Assembly (NCBI GenBank): GCA_002238965.1 | Contig: MPNJ01000024.1 | Span: forward strand, 1 to 60,313 | Origin: Nitrospinae bacterium bin107 | GTDB lineage: Bacteria > UBA8248 | Direction: 5' to 3' | DNA length: 60,313 nt | Part shown: one piece after another, positions 32,631-40,326 of the stretch | Numbering within the stretch: the stretch's first letter is position 1 | Layout: the number at the start of each line of letters is the position of its first letter | Made by a program: the position numbers and the translations under genes | The notes under the pieces: generated by a model | The model's database searches: none | What the model saw: the letters and a program-made list of their open reading frames with translations, nothing else | Told to the model about the DNA's origin: nothing

Positions 32631-34085
32631 GTGAACCGAAACGATAAGGCATCCGAGTGGCGCGCCCCCGGCGCCGTCGTCCTCATCTCCTGCTACGAAC
32701 TGGGACATCAGCCCCTCGCCGTCGCCTCGCCCCTGGCTTTTTTGCGCGAAGCGGGCTTCCGTCCCCGGGCGATGGACATCGCGGTTGAGGATTTCTCAGA
32801 AGAAAAAATCGCAAACGCGAAATTCGTCGGCATCAGCGTACCGATGCACACCGCGCTCAGGCTCGGCGTGGAGGTAGCGGCGAAAGTACGCGAGACGAAC
32901 CCCGAGTGCCACATTTGTTTTTACGGCCTCTACGGCCTGCTCAACAAAGACTATCTACTTGAAAACGGCGGGGATTCGACCATCGGCGGCGAGTTCGAAC
33001 TGCCGCTCGTGAAGCTCGTTCAAGGACTGTCCCAAGACTCCGGCGCCACCCAGGTTCCCGGCGCAGCCACGAGAGAGCACACATCCGGCCCGTATCTCGA
33101 GAAAATCCCGCTTCTCAAGCCCGAACGAGAAGGGTTGCCAGCGCTCCAGGCGTACGCCCACCTCGTAAATGGAGAAAATCACTACCCCGCAGGGGCCGTC
33201 GAGGCGAGCCGCGGCTGCAAGCACTTGTGCCTCCATTGCCCCATTCCGCCGGTCTACGATGGCCGTTTCTTCATCGTGCCCCAGGACAAGGTTTTAGAGG
33301 ATATCGAAGATTTGGCGGCGCAAGGCGCGCGCCATATCACCTTCGCGGATCCGGATTTCCTGAACGGCCCCTCTCATGCGCTTCGAGTCGCCCGCGCCAT
33401 GCACGAGCGGTTTCCGGCGCTCACCTTCGATTTCACGGCCAAGGTGGAACACCTCATCAAACACGAGGAACTTCTGCCGGAGTTCAGAGAATACGGATGC
33501 GCGTTTTTCGTCACCGCGGTGGAATCTTTAAGCGACCTCGTCCTCCGTCATCTGGACAAGGGACACAGCAGGGAAGACGTTTTTCGCACCGTGAAAGCCG
33601 CCCGGCAGGCGCGCGTTTCCATCAGGCCGTCACTGGTCGCATTCACGCCGTGGACGAGCGCTCAGGACTATTTCGATCTGCTGGATTTCATCGAAGAATA
33701 CGCACTAATCGACGAGGTCGACCCCATTCAGATGGCCATTCGGCTGCTGGTGCCGCCGGGGTCCTACCTGCCCGGCTCCAAACAGATGGAGAGATACATC
33801 ACCGAACTCGACGCCGAGAATTTCATCTACCGATGGGAGCATCCGGACAGAAGGATGGACAAACTGCACGAAGAAGCGCTCATCTTGGCCGAAGATGCGG
33901 CAGCGCGCCAGGAGGATGCCGCCACAACATTCATGAGGATTCGCGAATTGGCGGCCGACGTTCTCGAACGCCCCGAACAGGCGCGGGCAAAGGCCGTCTT
34001 CGCGCCCGATCGAATCCGCCCGCCTCGCCTGACGGAATCGTGGTTTTGCTGAGCGGAGCCCACCCAGGGCCAGTTGGCCCTCTAA
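32631..34085 (+). CDS. B12-binding radical SAM selenoprotein with C-terminal Cys-Sec-Ala-Glu-Pro tail
   Basis: The protein has a cobalamin-binding-like N-terminal domain (about 15-130) and a radical SAM core with cluster ligands Cys196, Cys200 and Cys203 (CKHLCLHC). A helical C-terminus follows. A conventional call stops at TGA 34050-34052, but the frame continues as Ala-Glu-Pro-Thr-Gln-Gly-Gln-Leu-Ala-Leu to TAA at 34083-34085. This gives 484 residues with Sec474 in a Cys-Sec-Ala-Glu-Pro motif. I recall a radical SAM family named for a CUAEP/CCAEP tail, which this matches. A six-base hairpin sits just downstream of the UGA. GTG start after GAGAGG. Substrate unknown. Confidence 0.85.
34066..34081 (+). 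promoter_or_regulatory. candidate bacterial SECIS hairpin for the radical SAM selenoprotein
   Basis: AGGGCC (34066-34071) pairs with GGCCCT (34076-34081) around an AGTT loop. The loop lies about 20 bases after the UGA at 34050-34052, within the spacing known for bacterial SECIS elements that bind SelB. It overlaps the last codons. Confidence 0.55.
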
Positions 34086-34101
34086 GCCGCCCAGATAATA
34101 T

Positions 34102-34452
34102 TTACGTCAATATCCTTGTGTAGGTATCTTCATCGAAGCCGACGATGAGGGTGCTCCGGTGTTTGATGACCGGCGCTCTGAGCGTGCCCGAGCGACCCAT
34201 CACTAGAGTCAGCACGTCTTCGCGCGCAGGTTTTTCTTTTTTGATATTCAGGTGAATGACTTTCCTGCTCTTGGTCGAATACAGGTCCGTCACGCCATCC
34301 AGAAACGAATCGACGTTGCCCTCATCCACCACGTCTTTCCTGGAACTGGCCTGCTCTGTAACCTCGATACCGTTTTCCGCAAGAAACGCTTGCGTTTTGG
34401 CGCAGGTCTTTCAGCCTGAGCGATGGTAGTACCAATCCACTGTCTTCGACAT
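34102..34452 (-). CDS. small selenoprotein with Sec-x-x-Cys motif, ArsC/Spx/thioredoxin-like fold
   Basis: The frame from ATG 34452 to the stop at 34102 is open except for one TGA at 34411-34413 (codon 14). Read as selenocysteine it gives a 116-residue protein starting MSKTVDWYYHRSG, then Sec-Lys-Thr-Cys (14-17) and AKTQAFLAENGIE. This is the redox motif and first helix of ArsC/Spx or glutaredoxin-like proteins. The C-terminus has the fold's cis-Pro region in TLRAPVIKH and ends LIVGFDEDTYTRIL. GAGGAG lies upstream of the ATG. A conventional call would start at an internal Met and lose the active site. Convergent with the radical SAM selenoprotein, 16 bases apart. Confidence 0.85.
34378..34394 (-). 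promoter_or_regulatory. candidate bacterial SECIS hairpin for the UxxC selenoprotein
   Basis: On the minus strand CGCAAG pairs with CTTGCG around a CGTTT loop. The stem begins 16 bases after the UGA at 34411-34413, inside the usual SelB-recognition window, and the loop contains the G-U often seen in such elements. Confidence 0.6.
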
Positions 34453-34566
34453 GACTCAAAATCTCCTCACAAAACGAGAAACCCTCTCGTTGAAAAACCA
34501 TATCGGCTGCTGAGCGAATCGGGGGATGCCCGCCTTCAACTCACCCCTGATGAAGGCGCAATTGAT

Positions 34567-35280
34567 TCAAAGATTCATTACTGCGACGGCCCGTATGGGA
34601 GAGCCCGTGCCATCGCGAATCTTCAGCGGAAGCCCCACATAGAGGAATTCCTCCCCCGCCACGGCTTCGATGTTCGCCAGATTTTCCGTGTTGTGGCGCT
34701 GAAGCTCCCGGCAAAGCACATGACAGGGAAACGTGAGTTCTATGGTGTTCACGCCGGCGTCGATGCTGGGCGCATCCTGGCCGATGTTCACCACGCCGCA
34801 CTCGCGATAGAGGAAATTCGCGGCGTCATAGCCCAAACCCGGGTACGTGCTGAGATAATCATCCGTCGGGTAGGTGCGCTTGAAATGGCCGCCCGTGAAG
34901 AGGAGCGTGCCGTCCCTGGGGGGCGTCAAGTCCGCCGCGGAAAGCTCATCCTGCAAGAGCTGCAAGGAAATCTCCTCCATCGGCTCCACCTTGCCCGTGA
35001 AATCCAGCGCGACCGCCCGTGTAATGAACCACTCGAGCGGCGCCTGATCGATGTTCGGCGCCGTTTCCCGCTCGTCGATGTGGCTGACCGAATCGGTATG
35101 CGTCGGACCGTGATCGCACATGTGGAGCATCATGGCCGCATACGTGATGTCCTTTGGCTTGATAGGCGCATTGGCCGCATCTTCGTGCCGGGCGACGTAT
35201 TCGATTTCCGTCCCCGGATGCCCGGGAAACCTGGGCGCACCGGTGTAAATCTCCTGGCTCAGATCGATGATTTCGTACAT
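34567..35280 (-). CDS. cyclase-family metal-dependent hydrolase (kynurenine formamidase-like)
   Basis: The 237-residue protein begins MYEIIDLSQEIYTGAPRFPGHP and has the cyclase-family metal motif in the form DHGPTHTDSVSHIDE. The fuller family motif is HxGTHxDxPxH. Members hydrolyse arylformamides, cyclic amides or related compounds. ATG 35280 follows GAGGAG; an upstream in-frame ATG lacks this. It is 63 bases downstream of the LLM oxidoreductase gene in the same direction, suggesting a two-gene catabolic unit. Substrate unknown. Confidence 0.85.
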   Translation of the reverse strand: MYEIIDLSQEIYTGAPRFPGHPGTEIEYVARHEDAANAPIKPKDITYAAMMLHMCDHGPTHTDSVSHIDERETAPNIDQAPLEWFITRAVALDFTGKVEPMEEISLQLLQDELSAADLTPPRDGTLLFTGGHFKRTYPTDDYLSTYPGLGYDAANFLYRECGVVNIGQDAPSIDAGVNTIELTFPCHVLCRELQRHNTENLANIEAVAGEEFLYVGLPLKIRDGTGSPIRAVAVMNL

Positions 35281-35343
35281 GCTCATCTCCTCAAAATCTA
35301 TCCGAAAAGCCCCCGCATGCGGTGGCATCCTCGTCAAAAATAA

Positions 35344-36588
35344 TCAGGCGACACCGCCGACCGTTACGCCGTTCGACACCGGACACTCCAGGTCGGGCCA
35401 TATCTTCGTCATGAACGTTTCCAATTCGTAAATGACTTCTTCCTTGGGGCATTGCGCATAGTGCCAGATCAGGGTGATGAACTCAGAAGGCACTTTCTCG
35501 TACGTTTCCTCCCACTCGCGCTTGAGCTTGTCCACCGGACCACCCAGGAAGATGCCGCTTTCCTTGATGTTCTGGATCCAGTCGATGCTCTCCGTATCGT
35601 CGGGGAATTGCGGGAAGAAGGGCACGTAGAAGTTCTGGTAGATGTCCTGATCGTATTTCCTGAGTTTCTCGTCGTACTCTTCTTCTGTGTCCGTCACATG
35701 AATCCACCGGCAAACGCATTGGCGCTCGCCATGCGCAAAGTTGTGGCCCGCTTTGGCCGCTTCTTCAACGTAGAGGTGGGAGAATTCTTCCATCTTTTCA
35801 AGCTTTGTGAAATAAACGGGCCGGAACCCGTGCTTCGCCGCGAATTTTATGGAATCCGGGCTCGCGCTCACGGCCTGGAACATGGGCGGGTAAGGCTCCT
35901 GATAGGGCTTGGGAACAACGCTCACCCTCCGCACCCGATTGTCATCGCCGACTTCGCCGATTGCGCCGGCGTCCCGGGCGCTCTTCCAGGCCGGATATTC
36001 GATGCCATCCTCATACGGGTAAGGAATCTCGTAGTAATCGCCCTTCACTTCCACCGAATCTTCCTGCCAGAATTTCAGGAGCATCTCGACGCGCTCTTCA
36101 AAAATGTCGCGGTTCTTCACGTCGTCGGCCCCGCCGAGGGCGTCGGAGACAGTGGCCCGGGTGTCGCTGAACTGCCCGAGCACGTTCGACCACCTGGACT
36201 GATACCCTCTTGCCAAACCACAGAAGAACTTCCCCTTGGTGATGTGGTCGAGTATCGCCGTCTCCTCGGCCACGCGAATCGGATCTTGAGTCGCCATGAC
36301 GTAACCCAGCGCGCCCACCCGCGCATTCTTGACATGATTGGCCCACCAAGCGTTGAGAACGCCCGGATTGGGACCAACCTCGTAACCCTCCGAATGCAGG
36401 TGGTGCTCGATGGTGCTGATACCCCAGACACCCATCTCATCGGCGGCCTTTACGATATCGACCCATTCATGAAGCACGTGATGGTACAAATCCTTGTCCC
36501 TGGCCAAGGGCCGTTTCTGCTCGCGCTCCTCCCGGTTTTCCGTCGGCAGCATAGGATATAGCTGGATAATCACTTTGGGTTTCGCCAT
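35344..36588 (-). CDS. LLM-class flavin-dependent oxidoreductase (bacterial luciferase-like)
   Basis: The 414-residue TIM-barrel protein has the luciferase-like opening (EWVDIVKAADEMGVWGISTIEHHLHSEG) and the conserved segments LDHITKGKFFCGLARGY and PYPPMFQAVSASPDS. LLM enzymes use reduced FMN or F420 to oxidise substrates such as alkanesulfonates, nitriloacetate or terpenoid ketones. It is followed by the cyclase-family hydrolase and preceded by a MarR regulator in the same direction. These three probably form a regulated degradation unit. Confidence 0.88.
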   Translation of the reverse strand: MAKPKVIIQLYPMLPTENREEREQKRPLARDKDLYHHVLHEWVDIVKAADEMGVWGISTIEHHLHSEGYEVGPNPGVLNAWWANHVKNARVGALGYVMATQDPIRVAEETAILDHITKGKFFCGLARGYQSRWSNVLGQFSDTRATVSDALGGADDVKNRDIFEERVEMLLKFWQEDSVEVKGDYYEIPYPYEDGIEYPAWKSARDAGAIGEVGDDNRVRRVSVVPKPYQEPYPPMFQAVSASPDSIKFAAKHGFRPVYFTKLEKMEEFSHLYVEEAAKAGHNFAHGERQCVCRWIHVTDTEEEYDEKLRKYDQDIYQNFYVPFFPQFPDDTESIDWIQNIKESGIFLGGPVDKLKREWEETYEKVPSEFITLIWHYAQCPKEEVIYELETFMTKIWPDLECPVSNGVTVGGVA

Positions 36589-36621
36589 CGCCTTATTCTC
36601 CTTTTTAGACAGAGATTTTCT

Positions 36622-37164
36622 TCATCCTCGGGCGCCGGAGGCCGGCGCATGTTTTGATAAATTCATTTTATTCTTCACTTTATGGAGGAGCCTCGATAGT
36701 CTCTCTCTTTCATCGTCCTCCAAATCATTCATGAGGTCCGCTATGCGTGAGTAATAGTCCGGGAAAATGGCGTGCAGGCTCTCTTTTCCCTTGGGCGTCA
36801 GGCGCACGATGACTTTCCTCCTGTCTCCTTCGTGGCTGAAGCGCTCAATGAGCCCGTCGCGCTGAAGTCCCTTCATCAACCCGGTCATCGTCGCGCGCGT
36901 CACGCCCGCCTGCCCGGCCAGTTCGGACGGGCTGAGGCCCGAACCATTGTTTCTCACTTGCGAGCGCAGCAGCAGCAATAAAACGATGAATCTGCCCTGC
37001 GATACGCCGTGATTCGCCAGATACGTTTCAAAGGCGGTAAGCATATCGCTGCCTACCTGCAAGAAAAGATAAAAAAGCATGACGGAGGATGTATCCAGAG
37101 AGGAATACTCCGGTACGAGTGGCCTGAAATCTTCCTCGTTGGGCAGTTCTTTCATATAGAACAT
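36622..37164 (-). CDS. MarR-family transcriptional regulator
   Basis: The 180-residue protein has a winged helix-turn-helix with LSPSELAGQAGVTRATMTGLMKGLQRDGLIERFSHEGDRRKVIVRLTPKGKE, the MarR signature including the DRR wing. It likely responds to an aromatic ligand and controls itself and the LLM/cyclase genes 33 bases downstream. GGAG seven bases before the ATG at 37164 supports the start. A pair of direct repeats just upstream may be its operator. Confidence 0.9.
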   Translation of the reverse strand: MFYMKELPNEEDFRPLVPEYSSLDTSSVMLFYLFLQVGSDMLTAFETYLANHGVSQGRFIVLLLLLRSQVRNNGSGLSPSELAGQAGVTRATMTGLMKGLQRDGLIERFSHEGDRRKVIVRLTPKGKESLHAIFPDYYSRIADLMNDLEDDERERLSRLLHKVKNKMNLSKHAPASGARG

Positions 37165-37188
37165 GGGTTTGCTCCGAGAATCAAATGC

Positions 37189-37215
37189 TATGGGGCCTAA
37201 TTATATGGAGCCTTA
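37189..37215. promoter_or_regulatory. direct repeat pair, possible MarR operator
   Basis: TATGGGGCCTAA (37189-37200) and TATGGAGCCTTA (37204-37215) agree at 10 of 12 positions and are spaced 15 bases apart, 25-50 bases before the marR start. Confidence 0.35.
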
Positions 37216-37299
37216 CAACCCAAGTCAACCAGCTCTTTCTCACGGATGGTTCGAAAGCGCAAATAGTGGCGCCGCTGCAAGAAACCACATATTCGGGTC

Positions 37300-37327
37300 T
37301 TGAAACATTCATCAAATGGGATATATT
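37300..37327 (+). promoter_or_regulatory. candidate promoter for the Bax-inhibitor-1 family gene
   Basis: TTGAAA (37300-37305) and TATATT (37322-37327) with a 16-base spacer, about 115 bases before the ATG. Confidence 0.4.
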
Positions 37328-37443
37328 AGCGTGAGTATGGTAGTATCCTCGAATTCAGAGGGTATGAATCCACAGAATCGTGAATATTCTTTGGCCGCTT
37401 CGCCTGATATACGAAATGATTGGGTATCCAGGAGGATTTTGAA

Positions 37444-38154
37444 ATGCGCTCTCAAGACTTCACTCGCTCGACCGGGCAACGCGTTATCGCGCAAGACGCC
37501 GCCGCATTCATGCAGCGCGTCTATGGATGGATGACGCTGGGGCTCTTCGTCACGGGCTTCAGCGCCCTCTACGTCGCATCCAGCCCCGCCGCCATCCAGT
37601 TCATCTTTGGAAGCTCCATCTCGGTATTTCTGGTTATCGGCGTTCAACTCGCCCTGGTTTTCTCCATCAGGCCTGTGATGCGCAGCAAAGGCTGGCAAGT
37701 GGGCGCGATTCTGTTCCTGCTCTACAGCGCGACTCTGGGCGTCACCGTTTCCACCCTGCTCCTGCGCTACACGTTCACCTCCGTGGCCCAGGCGTTTTTC
37801 GTCACCGGCGGCGCGTTCGGCGGACTGACCCTCTTCGCGTTCGTCACGAAAAAAGACCTGTCGGGTGTGGGCAACTTCTGTATGGTGGGACTCATCGGCA
37901 TTATTCTGGCCAGCGTCGTCAACATTTTCGTGGGCAGTTCGGCCGTTCATTTCGCCATCAGCGTTCTGGGCGTTCTCATCTTTGCGGGTCTGACGGCCTA
38001 TGACACCCAGAAGATGAAGGAATACGCCTACTCCCAGGACACGGACAACGAGACGGGCAGGCGCGCCTCCATCATGGCGGCGCTCGAACTCTACCTCGAT
38101 TTCATCATGATGTTCATTTACCTTACACAGCTACTGGGCGCCTCACGAGATTGA
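37444..38154 (+). CDS. Bax inhibitor-1 (YccA/YbhL) family membrane protein
   Basis: The 236-residue protein has seven hydrophobic segments, the RVYGWMTLGLFVTGFSALYV opening and the family signature FAGLTAYDTQKMKEYA near the C-terminus. Bacterial BI-1 proteins are pH-sensitive calcium-leak channels or FtsH modulators. The ATG at 37444 follows GGAGG at eight bases. Monocistronic, closed by a terminator 20 bases after the stop. Confidence 0.93.
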   Translation: MRSQDFTRSTGQRVIAQDAAAFMQRVYGWMTLGLFVTGFSALYVASSPAAIQFIFGSSISVFLVIGVQLALVFSIRPVMRSKGWQVGAILFLLYSATLGVTVSTLLLRYTFTSVAQAFFVTGGAFGGLTLFAFVTKKDLSGVGNFCMVGLIGIILASVVNIFVGSSAVHFAISVLGVLIFAGLTAYDTQKMKEYAYSQDTDNETGRRASIMAALELYLDFIMMFIYLTQLLGASRD

Positions 38155-38173
38155 AAAAGCAGCTTCCGTCAAC

Positions 38174-38200
38174 AAGCCGGGGCTTCGGCCCCGGCTTCTC
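38174..38200 (+). terminator. intrinsic terminator after the Bax-inhibitor-1 gene
   Basis: AAGCCGGGGC (38174-38183) pairs with GCCCCGGCTT (38188-38197) around a TTCG tetraloop, followed by CTCTTT. Confidence 0.75.
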
Positions 38201-38308
38201 TTTACTATCGTTTATCCCTTCCAATTTCCTGACAATAAGTGTTAAAATTAGAAAGTTGAAACATGAGAAACATGAAACACCAATTTTCGCCCTGGTAGGA
38301 GAATAGTT

Positions 38309-40306
38309 TTGGGCCTTCGTATCTCCATAGGGGCGATTATCGCCGTCCTCCTTGGCGGTGGTGGATACTTCGCCCAGCAATCCCAATCGACAAAAAGTCT
38401 GCTCCAACAACGAGAGGCTGAACTCCTAAAAGAAAAAGAGAGTTCCGCCAAGCTCAAAAGCGACATCCTCCGCTTCAAAAACCTAGATCAAAAGATGAAG
38501 GATCTGGAGTCACAACTCGCAGACGTGAGCACTTCCGCCAAGACGCGGATGGAAGAGTTGAGCAAACTCGTCGCCGAGAAAAACGCCGCAATCTTGCAGG
38601 AGAAAGCCAAACTTCTGAGCCTTGCGACCGCTCTCGAAGAAAACCAGGCTACCCTCGATAATGAGCGCAAGGCGCGCGCCGAGGCGACGAGCCGACTCAT
38701 CGCGGAGAAAAACGCAGCCACCAAGCAGGAAAAAGCAAAAATCCGAAACCTCGAAACCACACTCGACATCCTCAACAGCACTCTCAATAACGAGCGTAAG
38801 ATTCGAGCCGAAGAAGCGAACCGACTCATCGCAGAGAAAAGCGCCGGCATCAAGCAGGAAAAAGCAAAAATCCGAAACCTCGCGGCCAGGCTCGACATCC
38901 TCAACGGCTCGCTCGAAAATGAGCGCAAGGCTCGCGCCGAGGCGGAAAAGGCGAACACACAAAACAGCGAACTGGCGGCCAACCAGGCCGAAGAGATAAA
39001 GCGTCTCGAAGCGCAGGCCAAAGAGACGAGCCGACTCATCGAGGAGAGAAACGCCGGGCTCGAACAGGAAAAAACGAAAGCCCGAAAATTCGAAATCGCT
39101 CTCAAACAACTCCAGGCGAACCTCAAGAGCGACCGCAAAACACAGGCGTTGGTCGACAAATTGAGCCGACAAAGCATCGAGTTCGCAGCCGTCCGGGCCA
39201 GAGAGATTAAACGCCTTGAAAGAGTCCGGGGAATTCTTGAAGCCCAGGTCCTGAGAATGGACAAGCTCATCGCTTCCGAACAGAAAGAAGCGAAAAAAAA
39301 TGACATCACCGCTAAAACCAAACCAGCAGCAACAACAGCAAAGGTGAAAGCGTTAAATGGCGAACTCGCGAGAAAACGAGCCGAGGAAATCGCCCGCCTC
39401 GATAAAACCAGAACGCTCCTCAAGACCCAGGTTCAGGAAATGGGGCGGCTGATTGCGGAGAAAAACGTCGGCATCGCGCGTGAAAAAACAAAAGCGCAAA
39501 GCCTTGAACTCGCGCTCAACCAAATCCGCACAAGCCTCGACAACGAGCGCCAGACGCGGGTGAAGTCGGAAAAAGCGAATGCGCGAAACGCAGAACTCGC
39601 GAGAATAAGAGCCGAAGAGATAGGGCGCCTCACGAAAGCCAGGGAGCTTCAAAAGGCGCAGATACAGGAAATGAGCCAACTCATCGGCGAGAAAACCTCC
39701 GTGGCCGAGCTCATCAAGAACAAGCTGGATCAGACGAACCTGAGCCTGGCGGAAACGATCAAAAAACACACGCTTGCGATCGCGCGCTCGAAAGTCCTGG
39801 AGAAAAGAGCGAGCGAAGAGGCCGAACGGGCGAAAAGGCTGGAAGCAGACCTGAACGAGTTGGACGCCAAACTGAAAAAACAGACCGTCAATCTGGAGCA
39901 GACGAGAGACCAACTCCGCGTCACCTTCGTAAACAGTCTTTTGTTTGATTCGGGAAGCGCCACACTCAAGGGAAAAGGTATTGAGGCGCTCTCGACAGTT
40001 GCGGATTTTCTGCAGAAACAAAAAGACAAGATGATCCGAATAGAAGGGCATACGGACAATAAGCCCATCAAAGGCAACCTGCTCGATAGCTATCCCTCGA
40101 ACTGGGAACTCTCGTTCGCGCGCTCCATTGCCATCGTGAAATTTCTGGAATCGAAAAACATATCGCCCGCGCGCATGTCGGCGACCGGCCATTCGTTTTA
40201 CCGTCCCGTGGCGAGCAACGACACGGATGAAGGCCGCGCCAGGAACCGGCGAACCGTCATCCTGCTAGACAGCCCACGTCCGACGGTGGAAAGAGCAGTT
40301 CGCTAG
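38309..40306 (+). CDS. membrane-anchored coiled-coil protein with C-terminal OmpA/MotB domain
   Basis: The 665-residue protein has one N-terminal hydrophobic segment (about 4-21), then about 500 residues of Lys/Glu/Ala-rich coiled coil. The OmpA-like peptidoglycan-binding domain follows (LLFDSGSATLKGKGIEAL, IRIEGHTDNKPI, NWELSFARS). The coil contains imperfect 44-residue repeats around RLIAEK and KQEKAKIRNL. It probably spans the periplasm and links membrane and peptidoglycan. TTG start at 38309 follows AGGAG. No motor or secretion partner is adjacent. Confidence 0.85.
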   Translation: MGLRISIGAIIAVLLGGGGYFAQQSQSTKSLLQQREAELLKEKESSAKLKSDILRFKNLDQKMKDLESQLADVSTSAKTRMEELSKLVAEKNAAILQEKAKLLSLATALEENQATLDNERKARAEATSRLIAEKNAATKQEKAKIRNLETTLDILNSTLNNERKIRAEEANRLIAEKSAGIKQEKAKIRNLAARLDILNGSLENERKARAEAEKANTQNSELAANQAEEIKRLEAQAKETSRLIEERNAGLEQEKTKARKFEIALKQLQANLKSDRKTQALVDKLSRQSIEFAAVRAREIKRLERVRGILEAQVLRMDKLIASEQKEAKKNDITAKTKPAATTAKVKALNGELARKRAEEIARLDKTRTLLKTQVQEMGRLIAEKNVGIAREKTKAQSLELALNQIRTSLDNERQTRVKSEKANARNAELARIRAEEIGRLTKARELQKAQIQEMSQLIGEKTSVAELIKNKLDQTNLSLAETIKKHTLAIARSKVLEKRASEEAERAKRLEADLNELDAKLKKQTVNLEQTRDQLRVTFVNSLLFDSGSATLKGKGIEALSTVADFLQKQKDKMIRIEGHTDNKPIKGNLLDSYPSNWELSFARSIAIVKFLESKNISPARMSATGHSFYRPVASNDTDEGRARNRRTVILLDSPRPTVERAVR

Positions 40307-40326
40307 TATTTCACAGGTATAGCAGG

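Noticed and set aside
34102-34332. 76-residue protein starting at an internal Met
   Set aside because: It lacks a ribosome site and the active-site segment; reading TGA 34411 as Sec gives a complete redox domain.
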